Source of the DNA: Allopontixanthobacter confluentis
GTDB taxonomy: Bacteria; Pseudomonadota; Alphaproteobacteria; Sphingomonadales; Sphingomonadaceae
Direction of reading: 5' to 3'
Length of the DNA: 64,000 bases
NCBI RefSeq assembly: GCF_009827615.1
Contig: NZ_WTYU01000002.1
Location: 541,020 to 605,019 of the forward strand
In this document: positions 45,343-53,087 of the stretch, piece after piece
Numbering within the stretch: the stretch's first letter is position 1
How the letters are laid out: every line of letters begins with the position of its first letter
Notes under the pieces: generated by a model
Databases searched by the model: none
What the model was told of the DNA's origin: nothing
What the model saw: the letters and a program-made list of their open reading frames with translations, nothing else
Program-made: the position numbers and the translations under genes

Positions 45343-46770
45343 TTACCAGTCGTACGCCTTCGGCAGGTCGCTTTCATCCAGATCGCGGTACCGGTCGCGC
45401 AGGCGGGTCTGGTGGTTGTCCACCGGCTGTTCCACCCCGTCGATGAACACTTTGACCGGCGCTGATGATGTTTCCAGCGGGTCGCCATCCCACACCACCA
45501 CATCGCCCGCGGCGCCCGGCGTCAGGGAACCGAATTTGCCTGCCATGCCGGCAATTTCCGCCGGGATGGAAGTGATAGCCGCCATGGCCTGCCCCCAGCT
45601 CAGGCCGCTGGCGCGCGGCACATTCTGCAATGCCACCAGATTGCCGGCATATTGCGGCAGATAGCGGGGCTGGCGCATGGATGCCGCGTTCAGCGCCACT
45701 TTCACCCCTGCGCGCACCATGCGGCCGATATTGCTTTGCGTGGCGGCCAGTTCCTCGAAATTGGCGGGCAGATCGTCCAGCGCATCGGCAATGACCGGGA
45801 CGTCTGAGGCGGCGATATCATCAGCGACCAGCCAGCCTTCCGTCACGCCGACCAGCACGAGGTCGAGGCGCGGAAATTCGGTTTTCAGCGCCAGCACGGC
45901 CCGAATGTCAGCCGCCCGTTCCACCTGCACATAAAGCGGCTGCGTACCGTTCACGACGGGAACCAGCGCCGCCGCATCAAAGCGGGTCAGCAGCGTATCC
46001 GTGCCCCGTTCCGCATTATTGTCCAGCATGCGCGGATCGACCGGAATATCATCCCCCGACTGGCGCGGCGCGGATTGCGCTGGCGAGCCGGAAATACGCG
46101 CCCGCTTGCCATAATCACGCGCTTCACGCAGCGCATTGCGGAACAGGGCGTGGGCCGCCATGCGGCTGCCGCCCGCCAGCCTGCCGCCAGCTTCGCCCAA
46201 TGCCACCACCTGGAAGGCACGGCTGCGCGTTACCGCATCGGCATCATTGCCAAGATCGATAATGGCGCCTTGCCCGGCAAAGATGGAACCGGACGGGCTG
46301 GCCGACACCGTGGCCCGCGTTACGCCGCCAGCGCGGCTGATCAATATATGCTGCGAGGATGGGTTGATGGCCGGGGCCACGTCCAGTGCCGCGCTGAAGG
46401 GTGAATTGCGCGCAGATGTATCATTGCTCTGCTGCACGGCGCCCACATCCCACAGGCCCAGATCGGTCATGGATGCAACGATGCCGGGCGTAACCCAGGT
46501 GCCAGTGCCATCGCTGGTGGGGACATCTGCGGGGACGGTCACCCCTGCGCCTGCGGCCACCACCTTGCCGCCGCGCACCACGACAGTGGCGTTCCGGATC
46601 GGCTCGCTGCCGTCACCTGTGGCGACAGTGGCATTGGTGATGGCGAAATCCTGCGCATGGGCATTCATGCCGGTAAATGCGCCAACAAAAGCGCAGGCCA
46701 TGCCCAGTTTGCCCAGTTTGCCCAATGTGCCCAACAGTGTCAGGCGGCGGGGTGTGCGTGCAGCGCTCAT
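45343..46770 (-). CDS. Exported amidohydrolase-like protein lacking the HxH metal motif
   Basis: A 475-residue exported protein with an N-terminal signal (LGMACAFVGAFTGMNAHAQ). It has the amidohydrolase composite-domain start (FAITNATVATGDGSEPIRNATVVVRGGKVVAAGAGV...TWVTPGIVASMTDLGLWDV) and end (GSLTPGAAGDVVVWDGDPLETSSAPVKVFIDG). Where active members have TPGLIDxHxHxG, this protein has TPGIVASMTDLGL, so the metal-binding His pair is missing. It may be a regulatory partner of the active amidohydrolase encoded just upstream, which it overlaps by four bases. Confidence 0.85.
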   Translation of the reverse strand: MSAARTPRRLTLLGTLGKLGKLGMACAFVGAFTGMNAHAQDFAITNATVATGDGSEPIRNATVVVRGGKVVAAGAGVTVPADVPTSDGTGTWVTPGIVASMTDLGLWDVGAVQQSNDTSARNSPFSAALDVAPAINPSSQHILISRAGGVTRATVSASPSGSIFAGQGAIIDLGNDADAVTRSRAFQVVALGEAGGRLAGGSRMAAHALFRNALREARDYGKRARISGSPAQSAPRQSGDDIPVDPRMLDNNAERGTDTLLTRFDAAALVPVVNGTQPLYVQVERAADIRAVLALKTEFPRLDLVLVGVTEGWLVADDIAASDVPVIADALDDLPANFEELAATQSNIGRMVRAGVKVALNAASMRQPRYLPQYAGNLVALQNVPRASGLSWGQAMAAITSIPAEIAGMAGKFGSLTPGAAGDVVVWDGDPLETSSAPVKVFIDGVEQPVDNHQTRLRDRYRDLDESDLPKAYDW

Positions 46771-48164
46771 TTCACGTCTCCTTCACCGGGCTGGCCCAGC
46801 TCGAAATCGCTCACCGGGCGGCGTTTTGCGTCAGTGGCATCGAACAGCAAGGCGCCGTCCACCCACACTTTTTCCGGGCGCGCATAAACGCTCAGCGGAT
46901 TGCCGTTCCACAAGACCACATCGGCCATCTTGCCCTGCGTCAGGCTGCCGGTCATCGCGTCGATGCCCATGGCCTTGGCAGGGTTCAGGGTCAGCCAGGA
47001 AATCACCGTCGCATCGGATATGTCGATGCCCATGCGGCGGCCATCGGCCTGCGCCTTGGCGGCTTCCTGATTCAGCCGCTGGATGTCGTTTTCATCATCG
47101 GAATGAATGACAACGCAGGCCCCTTCGCGCTGCAACAGGGCGGCATTTTCAGGAATGCCGTCATAGGCTTCCATCTTGAAACCATACCAATCGGCCCAGA
47201 TGGCGGAACAGGTGCCACTCGCCTTCAGCAGATCGCCAATCTTGTAGCTTTCCACCGCGTGATGGAAGGCACTTACCTTGTAGCCGAATTCCTTCGCCAT
47301 ATCGAGCACCAGCGCCATTTCATCAGCGCGGTAGCAATGGTTGTGAATCAGGATATCGCCTGCCAGCACACCGGCCAGCGTTTCCTTGCCAAGGTCGCGT
47401 TTCTTGCGGTCGCCAGCGGCATATTCCTTGGCATCCAGCCATGTCTGGCGGTTGACAGCAAAATTGCCCATCCGGGTGGAAGGGGCGCGGCCCTTGCCGC
47501 CGTAAACGCGCTTGGGATTTTCACCGCAGGCCATTTTCATGCCGTAAGGCGCACCGGGAAATTTCATGCCCTGCACCGTGCGGCTGGGCACATTTTTCAA
47601 GGTGACGGAACGCCCGCCCATCAGATTGGCGGAACCGGGCAGGATCTGCAGCGCGGTGATGCCGCCATTGGCCAGCGCCCGGGTGAAGCCGGGGTCTTGC
47701 GGCCAGACTGAATGTTCCGCCCAGACTTCCGGCGTAGTCGGGCTGGTTGCCTCGTTCCCGTCGGAATGGGCATCGACCGAAGGGGTCGGGTAATCGCCCA
47801 GATGGCTATGAATGTCGATGATGCCCGGCGTGACGAATTTGCCGGTACCATCTACCCGTGTGTAGCCAGCAGGAATGGCCAGATCCGCTCCGCCCACGGC
47901 GACCACCTTGCCATCGGCAAACAGCACGGTGCCATTTTCGGTATGGCCGCCTTCGCCGTCAAACACCGTTGCGCCAACCAGCGCGGTGGGGGCGCCGGGA
48001 TAGGCTTTGTATGTGGAAGCATAGGGCGCTTCGGCATCGGTTTTTGCCGCTCCACTGGCCGGACGGCCATTACCAGTGCTGGCACCAGTGGTGGAACAGG
48101 CGGCGAGCGCTACCGCGCCCCCCATGATAAGGCAGGCACGATAGGGCATCGGGTATTTCCCCAT
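46767..48164 (-). CDS. Amidohydrolase family lipoprotein (imidazolonepropionase-like dipeptidase)
   Basis: A 465-residue predicted lipoprotein (lipobox ALAAC). The amidohydrolase barrel is complete: TPGIIDIHSHLGDY with HxH, later His in ILIHNHCYRADEMAL and SAFHHAVESYKIGD, and Asp in VVIHSDDENDIQRLN. The closing GSLTQGKMADVVLWNGNPL is typical. Such proteins cleave dipeptides or related amides at the cell surface or periplasm. It sits 6 bases after the POT transporter gene, suggesting joint peptide use. Confidence 0.92.
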   Translation of the reverse strand: MGKYPMPYRACLIMGGAVALAACSTTGASTGNGRPASGAAKTDAEAPYASTYKAYPGAPTALVGATVFDGEGGHTENGTVLFADGKVVAVGGADLAIPAGYTRVDGTGKFVTPGIIDIHSHLGDYPTPSVDAHSDGNEATSPTTPEVWAEHSVWPQDPGFTRALANGGITALQILPGSANLMGGRSVTLKNVPSRTVQGMKFPGAPYGMKMACGENPKRVYGGKGRAPSTRMGNFAVNRQTWLDAKEYAAGDRKKRDLGKETLAGVLAGDILIHNHCYRADEMALVLDMAKEFGYKVSAFHHAVESYKIGDLLKASGTCSAIWADWYGFKMEAYDGIPENAALLQREGACVVIHSDDENDIQRLNQEAAKAQADGRRMGIDISDATVISWLTLNPAKAMGIDAMTGSLTQGKMADVVLWNGNPLSVYARPEKVWVDGALLFDATDAKRRPVSDFELGQPGEGDVK

Positions 48165-48170
48165 TCAGGT

Positions 48171-49817
48171 TCAGGTGTTGCGAGTGGCCGGGTGAATGCC
48201 GGCAGCCTGCGGCTCGCCAACTTCTTTTTGCCCCAGCAGATCGTCACCGACAGTATCATCCACCAGCGTATCGAGATGCATCAGCTTCTTGATCAGCGGG
48301 CTGATGACCATGACCGCAATGCCGACCCCCACAGCGGTCCAGCCGACCGTGGAATAGACACCTAGCACGGTTGCCTTGCCTGCCGTTTCGCCAACGCCTT
48401 CAGCGCCGGTTGCAGCGGCAATCAGGCCAGCGGCAAAATTGCCCATGGCCGAAGCAAAGAACCATGTGCCCATGATCAGCGAAGCCATGTGTGATGGCGC
48501 CAGACGGTTCATCGCGCTGAGGCCAACAGGCGACAGGCACAATTCACCGGTGGTGTGCAGCAGGTAGATCAGGAAGATGAAGATCACCGGCGTCGGCACG
48601 TTCACGCCAACCGAATTGGCGCCCCATACCAGCACCAGGAAGCCAAGCCCGACCTGAACAATGCCCAGGCCGAATTTGAGCGGGGTGGAAGGTTCCGCCC
48701 CGCGCTTGCCCAGCAATTGCCACATGGCCGCAAAAACAGGAGCCAGCAGCACGATGTAGATCGCATTGATCGACTGGAACATCGATGCTTCGACACCCTG
48801 ACGGTCAACATGGCGATCGGTAAACAGGTTAAGGCTGGAGCCGGCCTGTTCAAACAGCGCCCAGAAGATGATCGAGGTAAGGATAAGGAACAGGGCAGCA
48901 AAGATGCGGTCACGTTCCTGCGACGGCAGTTTTACCACTGCGATATAGATGACGTAAAGCACCAGCCCGCCGCCAAATACGCCGAGGACGGTGCCAACCA
49001 GTTCCTGATACTGAACAGCTGCCCAGCACAGTGCGACCATCAGGATGCCGAGGCCGTAGATGGACCATTCACGCGGCATGCCGGCCACTTTCTGCTTCAG
49101 CAGAGCCGGATCCTTGGGTTCGCCCTTGCCCTTGAGCAGCGGTTTGCCCAGCACGAAGAAGATGAGGCCGATGAGCATGCCGAAGCCAGCAAGACCGAAG
49201 CCATACTGCCAGCCATAGGTCTGGCCCAGATAGCCACAGATGATCGAAGCTGTGGCAGCGCCGACGTTAATACCCATGTAGAAGATGGTGTAGCCAGCAT
49301 CGCGGCGCACATCGGTGCGCGGGTAAAGCTGGCCGACGATGACCGAAATATTCGCCTTCAGGAAGCCGGAGCCGACAATGATCAGCGCCAGCGCCATCCA
49401 GAAGATGTTGATGACCGGGTCACCTTGGCCGCCGTCACCTTCGAATGCCATGAAGAAATGGCCCAGCGTCAGCAGGATGGCGCCGAACAACACCGCCTTG
49501 CGCTGGCCCAGATAGCGGTCGGCCAGATAGCCGCCGACAACCGGGGTGATGTAGACCAGCGCGGTATAGGCGCCGTAAATGACGGATGCTTCCGCATCGG
49601 AGAACAGCCAGTGCTGCACCAGATAGAAAATGAGCAGGGCGCGCATGCCGTAATAGGAGAAACGCTCCCACATTTCGGCCAGGAACAGCACGAACAGGCC
49701 CTTGGGATGGCCGGCGAATTCATCGCCCTTGGTAGTGGTCGTGATGACGACCCCACCTAGAAGGAATGCTGCCAGGACGACGATAGCGCCCCAGAACAGG
49801 ATAAGTTCAAAAGTCAT
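48171..49817 (-). CDS. POT/PTR-family proton-dependent oligopeptide transporter
   Basis: A 548-residue inner-membrane MFS transporter with about 14 hydrophobic segments. Family motifs are FLAEMWERFSYYGMRALLIFYLVQHW, VGGYLADRYLGQRKAVLFGAILLTLGHFFMAFEG and FWALFEQAGSSLNLFTDRHVDRQG. It imports di- or tripeptides with protons. It heads a three-gene minus-strand operon with two amidohydrolase genes. A divergent GntR-family gene (50012) is a candidate local regulator. Confidence 0.95.
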   Translation of the reverse strand: MTFELILFWGAIVVLAAFLLGGVVITTTTKGDEFAGHPKGLFVLFLAEMWERFSYYGMRALLIFYLVQHWLFSDAEASVIYGAYTALVYITPVVGGYLADRYLGQRKAVLFGAILLTLGHFFMAFEGDGGQGDPVINIFWMALALIIVGSGFLKANISVIVGQLYPRTDVRRDAGYTIFYMGINVGAATASIICGYLGQTYGWQYGFGLAGFGMLIGLIFFVLGKPLLKGKGEPKDPALLKQKVAGMPREWSIYGLGILMVALCWAAVQYQELVGTVLGVFGGGLVLYVIYIAVVKLPSQERDRIFAALFLILTSIIFWALFEQAGSSLNLFTDRHVDRQGVEASMFQSINAIYIVLLAPVFAAMWQLLGKRGAEPSTPLKFGLGIVQVGLGFLVLVWGANSVGVNVPTPVIFIFLIYLLHTTGELCLSPVGLSAMNRLAPSHMASLIMGTWFFASAMGNFAAGLIAAATGAEGVGETAGKATVLGVYSTVGWTAVGVGIAVMVISPLIKKLMHLDTLVDDTVGDDLLGQKEVGEPQAAGIHPATRNT

Positions 49818-50011
49818 GGGCCTGCGACCTCTCCGTAATTTTATGGCGGCCCCTCAGCCGCAAATCAAGCAGGCACCCTAGCGGCTGTTTCGGCCATGTG
49901 AAGCGCTAGTTTCATCAGAAACCGCCCTTTTTTGCCGTGATGCGCCCCGGACAGGGAACTTGACGCGCCCCGCTGTATTATGGCACTGATGCACCTTATC
50001 GAGGAAAGCGA

Positions 50012-50359
50012 ATGACCCAGCAAAGCCGCCCTGTCTATCTCAAGCTGCGCGATCTGATTGCTGCCGCCATCATCGAAGGGCGTTACAAAGAAGGCGAAAT
50101 GCTGCCATCCGTGCGCGCATTTGCCGCCGCGCAAGGGGCCAACCCGCTCACCGTGGCCAAGGCTTACCAGCAATTTCAGAGCGATGGGCTGGTCGAAGTG
50201 CAGCGCGGGGTCGGCATGTATGTGGTGCGCGGTGCTGCAGCCAAATTGCGCAGCGCAGAACGCGCACGGTTCATTTCCGAAGAATGGCCCGAAATAAGGG
50301 CGCGCATGCGCCGCCTACAAATCGATCCGGCAGCCCTGCTGGAAGGGGCGCAGGCCTGA
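50012..50359 (+). CDS. Short GntR-family transcriptional regulator (YtrA-like)
   Basis: A 115-residue regulator with a GntR winged helix: RPVYLKLRDLIAAAIIEGRYKEGEMLPSVRAFAAAQGANPLTVAKAYQQFQSDGLVEVQRGVGMYVV. Only about 40 residues follow, as in YtrA-type regulators without a large effector domain. It is divergent from the peptide transporter operon across about 190 bases, which makes that operon a plausible target. It lies in front of ihfB, but a 200-base gap separates them. Confidence 0.92.
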   Translation: MTQQSRPVYLKLRDLIAAAIIEGRYKEGEMLPSVRAFAAAQGANPLTVAKAYQQFQSDGLVEVQRGVGMYVVRGAAAKLRSAERARFISEEWPEIRARMRRLQIDPAALLEGAQA

Positions 50360-50558
50360 TCTGATGGCGGTGCCGGGCAAAATGCGGGCCTGACAGAAAA
50401 TTAGCAAATATTAACAGTGCTTATTGCGCCATGCATCGCACTCTGGCAGATTGGACTCCGTGGTCGCAATCACGCTTCCTGCAATCCCGACGTGGACGGC
50501 AGGAAACTCCAATGACGTATCGGTCTGATCGAAACGGATTTGGAGATGGGAGAATACA

Positions 50559-50840
50559 ATGATCAGGTCTGAGCTCTTGCAGGCTATCGCCAAGGACAAC
50601 CCCGAACTTCGCGCTGAAGAAGTCGAGCAGGTTGTCGATATTTTCTTCGATGAAATTGCCCAACGCCTGGCCGATGGCGGCCGAGTGGAATTGCGCGGTT
50701 TCGGCGCATTCTCGACTCGCGATCGCGAAGCCCGCAAAGGCCGCAACCCCCGTACCGGCGAAGCCGTCGACGTGCCGGGCAAGCGCGTTCCCTATTTCAA
50801 ACCGGGCAAGGAAATGCGTCACCGCCTCAACGCGGACTGA
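50559..50840 (+). CDS. ihfB: Integration host factor subunit beta
   Basis: A 93-residue DNA-bending protein of the HU/IHF family that forms a dimer with IhfA. The sequence [75 protein letters not shown] includes the DNA-intercalating arm with its RNPRTG motif. The RSEL start and lack of a second domain fit the beta subunit. GGAG lies about 10 bases upstream of ATG 50559. It is close to the tRNA-Leu where the island is inserted. Confidence 0.93.
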   Translation: MIRSELLQAIAKDNPELRAEEVEQVVDIFFDEIAQRLADGGRVELRGFGAFSTRDREARKGRNPRTGEAVDVPGKRVPYFKPGKEMRHRLNAD

Positions 50841-50980
50841 CCCGGTCCCTGCCCCCGGCCAAACCAGGCAAACCGATTGCGGTCATGCACACGCGCCCTG
50901 TTGCGGCGAATTCGGCTGTGCGCGCTTTGCTGCACAGGCAATCTTGGCACGTGCCCGCTACTTGGCTAGAGCGGCGCTGT

Positions 50981-51065
50981 GCGGGTGTGGCGGAATGGTA
51001 GACGCCGGGGACTTAAAATCCCCTGTCCTTTGGACGTGTGGGTTCGAGTCCCACCACCCGCACCA
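50981..51065 (+). tRNA. tRNA-Leu (anticodon TAA)
   Basis: A complete 85-base class II tRNA. The acceptor GCGGGTG (50981-50987) pairs with CACCCGC (51055-51061). The anticodon stem GGGGA/TCCCC holds loop CTTAAAA with anticodon TAA. A long variable arm contains TCC-TTT-GGA, the T-loop is GGTTCGAGTCC, and CCA is encoded (51063-51065). It is the left junction of the genomic island, whose integrase gene begins 85 bases downstream. Confidence 0.98.
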
Positions 51066-51124
51066 AGCTTTTCCGCCATTTTTGGCGTATCAATCGGTGT
51101 GTTCGGTTCCGTCGATAGGGGCAG

Positions 51125-51143
51125 CGGTGTAATTTCGGGGTAA
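51125..51143. repeat. 19-bp direct repeat, left copy
   Basis: CGGTGTAATTTCGGGGTAA lies between the tRNA and the integrase stop. A copy with one mismatch is at 61660-61678, near the right end of the island. The same distance class from each end suggests integrase arm-binding sites or part of the attachment region. Confidence 0.6.
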
Positions 51144-51149
51144 TCCACG

Positions 51150-52289
51150 TTAGCCCGCCTTTCTCGATCTAAGCGAGCGATCGAGAGCGGAGACGGTCTT
51201 ATCGACAGTGCGGTCTGCGATATGAGTGTAGCGCATCAGCATGGTTAGGGTCTTGTGCCCCGTCACTCTCTGGACAGCAGGAAGCGACATTCCCGCAGCC
51301 ACCATCATTGTTGCTGCGGTGTGCCGCATGACATGAGGGGTGATCAAATCCGCGCGCAACCCTGCCGCCTTTACTGCGCGCTTGAAGGGACCGTTGAACT
51401 CATTCACGTGTCCTGTTGCCGTAAAAGAGGACGGAAATATCCAACCGTCGGGGTCGGGTCGGCTTTCCCTCTCGGCGCGTAGCATCTCGACAAGCGAGTT
51501 TGTGAGCGGCTGGGTCCGGTCCCCGGCCTTCGCTCTCGGTAGGTAAAGGCGACGATTGCCCCAGTCGATATGGTCGAAGCGCGCCGAGACTATCTCTGCT
51601 GACCGCATAGCGGTGTTTAATCCGAACTCGACAAAGAGCCAAAGATAGGGGTGACTGTCGCGCTTTGCGGCTTCGATCAGCGCGTCACATTGTTCGTCAG
51701 AGAGTACAACGGTTCGACCTTCCGGCTCCACGAGTTTGGGTATGGCACAAGGCGCTCGTCTGAGCTTACGCCTGCGGACCGCTGTACTCCAAACGTGCCG
51801 CAAGGTAGCAAGGTCGCGATTCACGGTTGCGGGAGCTAAGCCGCTTTCAATCAAATCCTGCTTGTACCGTCCGATATGCTCTTCTGTGATCCCGTCCACG
51901 ATGAGGTCACCGAGATGGGGTACGAGGCGGCGCTCGATCTGCAACTTCTTGCGTCGAAGATTTTTGCCGCCCGATGCTTCCATCTCGGCCAAATACCATG
52001 AGGCCAGTTCAGAAAGCTGCATCGGCACTCTGCGGCCCTTCGGCTGGGTGTCTAGTCCCTCCCGGATGTCGGACCTAGCCTGATCTCGCGCCTCGACGGC
52101 TTTCGTGCCGTTCCAACCCTCGCTTTTTCGACCGAGCAAGGTCTTTTTGCGCTTGCCCAGGTACATGAACTCTAGCGACCAACGCTCGTCACCGTTTTCG
52201 AGCTTGGTAACGATGATACCGCCCTCTCTAATGCACTCTCCGGGTTTGAGTTCTTTGCGTCGCGACGGGGTGATCTTCTGCAATTTCAT
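51150..52289 (-). CDS. Tyrosine recombinase (phage-type integrase)
   Basis: A 379-residue integrase. The N-terminal about 85 residues are arm-binding type (RWSLEFMYLGKRKKTLLGRKSEGWNGTKAVEARDQARSDI). A SAM-like core-binding domain (about 90-180; LSELASWYLAEMEASGG..) precedes the catalytic domain with Arg in NTAMRSAEIV, the HVMRHTAATMM box (HxxR), His in VQRVTGHKTL and the nucleophile Tyr in MLMRYTHIAD. All catalytic residues are present, so the island may still be mobile. It should integrate at tRNA-Leu. Confidence 0.96.
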   Translation of the reverse strand: MKLQKITPSRRKELKPGECIREGGIIVTKLENGDERWSLEFMYLGKRKKTLLGRKSEGWNGTKAVEARDQARSDIREGLDTQPKGRRVPMQLSELASWYLAEMEASGGKNLRRKKLQIERRLVPHLGDLIVDGITEEHIGRYKQDLIESGLAPATVNRDLATLRHVWSTAVRRRKLRRAPCAIPKLVEPEGRTVVLSDEQCDALIEAAKRDSHPYLWLFVEFGLNTAMRSAEIVSARFDHIDWGNRRLYLPRAKAGDRTQPLTNSLVEMLRAERESRPDPDGWIFPSSFTATGHVNEFNGPFKRAVKAAGLRADLITPHVMRHTAATMMVAAGMSLPAVQRVTGHKTLTMLMRYTHIADRTVDKTVSALDRSLRSRKAG

Positions 52290-52299
52290 TCAGAAGGCC

Positions 52300-52767
52300 T
52301 CACACTTCCAAGTTGCGCTTGTAGGTGCGTCGCGTCGAAGGCTTATTCGTATCCGGTTTTTCGCCAGTAGCTTGGACCTCGGCGGTCGGCGACATGCCCT
52401 CGATGTAAGCGCCGAAATCGTGGATGGCCTGATCAAGGTCGTTCGCCATCCCCTTGAGCAAGGTGCTCGCAGTTCGCGTCCACAACGCAACATCGGCTGT
52501 ACCGTCATGTGGAGGCATCAGGGGGAGCATCGCGTCCTCGAAGGCGCGCAACTTCGGCGCGAAGTACCGACGAAAATCGTCTTCCAAGTCCAAGCCTCGA
52601 ATAAGAGCGGCCTCACCCTTCTGGCTGATCGACATCTCCGACGCTTTGGCAGAAGCGGTAAGGCGCTCCAGCGTGCTGTCAGTGATCTTCGTTGTGAAGG
52701 TCGTTTTGCTCCCCGAGAACGGCCCACGCCGTGCCCCTCCCCTCTTTGGTATCGTGCTCTTAACCAT
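52300..52767 (-). CDS. Ribbon-helix-helix-like accessory protein of the island
   Basis: A 155-residue protein. Residues about 20-60 (KTTFTTKITDSTLERLTASAKASEMSISQKGEAALIRGL) look like a ribbon-helix-helix DNA-binding fold. The rest is helical, with a Lys/Arg-rich C-terminus. It starts 10 bases upstream of the integrase gene on the same strand and is probably co-transcribed with it. It could regulate integration/excision or act in mobilisation. The assignment is tentative. Confidence 0.55.
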   Translation of the reverse strand: MVKSTIPKRGGARRGPFSGSKTTFTTKITDSTLERLTASAKASEMSISQKGEAALIRGLDLEDDFRRYFAPKLRAFEDAMLPLMPPHDGTADVALWTRTASTLLKGMANDLDQAIHDFGAYIEGMSPTAEVQATGEKPDTNKPSTRRTYKRNLEV

Positions 52768-52868
52768 AACAAGCTCCTAGGTTTACTTGAATTGCAGTAA
52801 AGGTATTGACGGCTCCGTCAACCCCCGTTAGAGGCCCGCCGCCACCCACAGGAGAAGGAGCCAAAACC

Positions 52869-53087
52869 ATGATGCAGCGGCGCGTTAGAGAGCGACAGAT
52901 GATCATCACCCCAGATGGGCGGCTGACACGTTCCCATGCCGCGAGGTATCTGGGGGTTGCACCACAAACACTTGCGAATTGGCACACGCAGGGGCGTGGT
53001 CCGAAGTCATTCAAGATCGGAGGGAGAGCCTTCTATAGGCGCGATGACATCGACGCTTACATTGCCGAGACGATCAGCGGTCAATGA
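52869..53087 (+). CDS. AlpA/excisionase-like helix-turn-helix protein
   Basis: A 72-residue MerR/excisionase-type HTH protein: GRLTRSHAARYLGVAPQTLANWHTQGRGPKSFKIGGRAFYRRDDIDAYIAETI. Proteins like this act as recombination directionality factors or as small regulators. GGAGAAGGAG lies upstream of ATG 52869 (ATG 52872 follows). Its stop overlaps the start of the reverse transcriptase gene (ATGA, 53084-53087), so the two are translated as a unit. It is divergent from the integrase operon. Confidence 0.85.
   Translation: MMQRRVRERQMIITPDGRLTRSHAARYLGVAPQTLANWHTQGRGPKSFKIGGRAFYRRDDIDAYIAETISGQ

Noticed and set aside
46677-47711. 344-residue plus-strand frame opposite the two amidohydrolase genes
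   Set aside because: It covers the junction of two convincing genes on the other strand and shows no conserved sequence.
48555-49760. 401-residue plus-strand frame opposite the POT transporter gene
   Set aside because: A composition shadow of the transporter; the product is charged and Gln/His-rich, with no recognisable fold.
52768-52868. Retron-type non-coding RNA upstream of the RT operon
   Set aside because: Only about 100 bases are available, they must hold two divergent promoters, and no msr/msd-like inverted repeats are visible.
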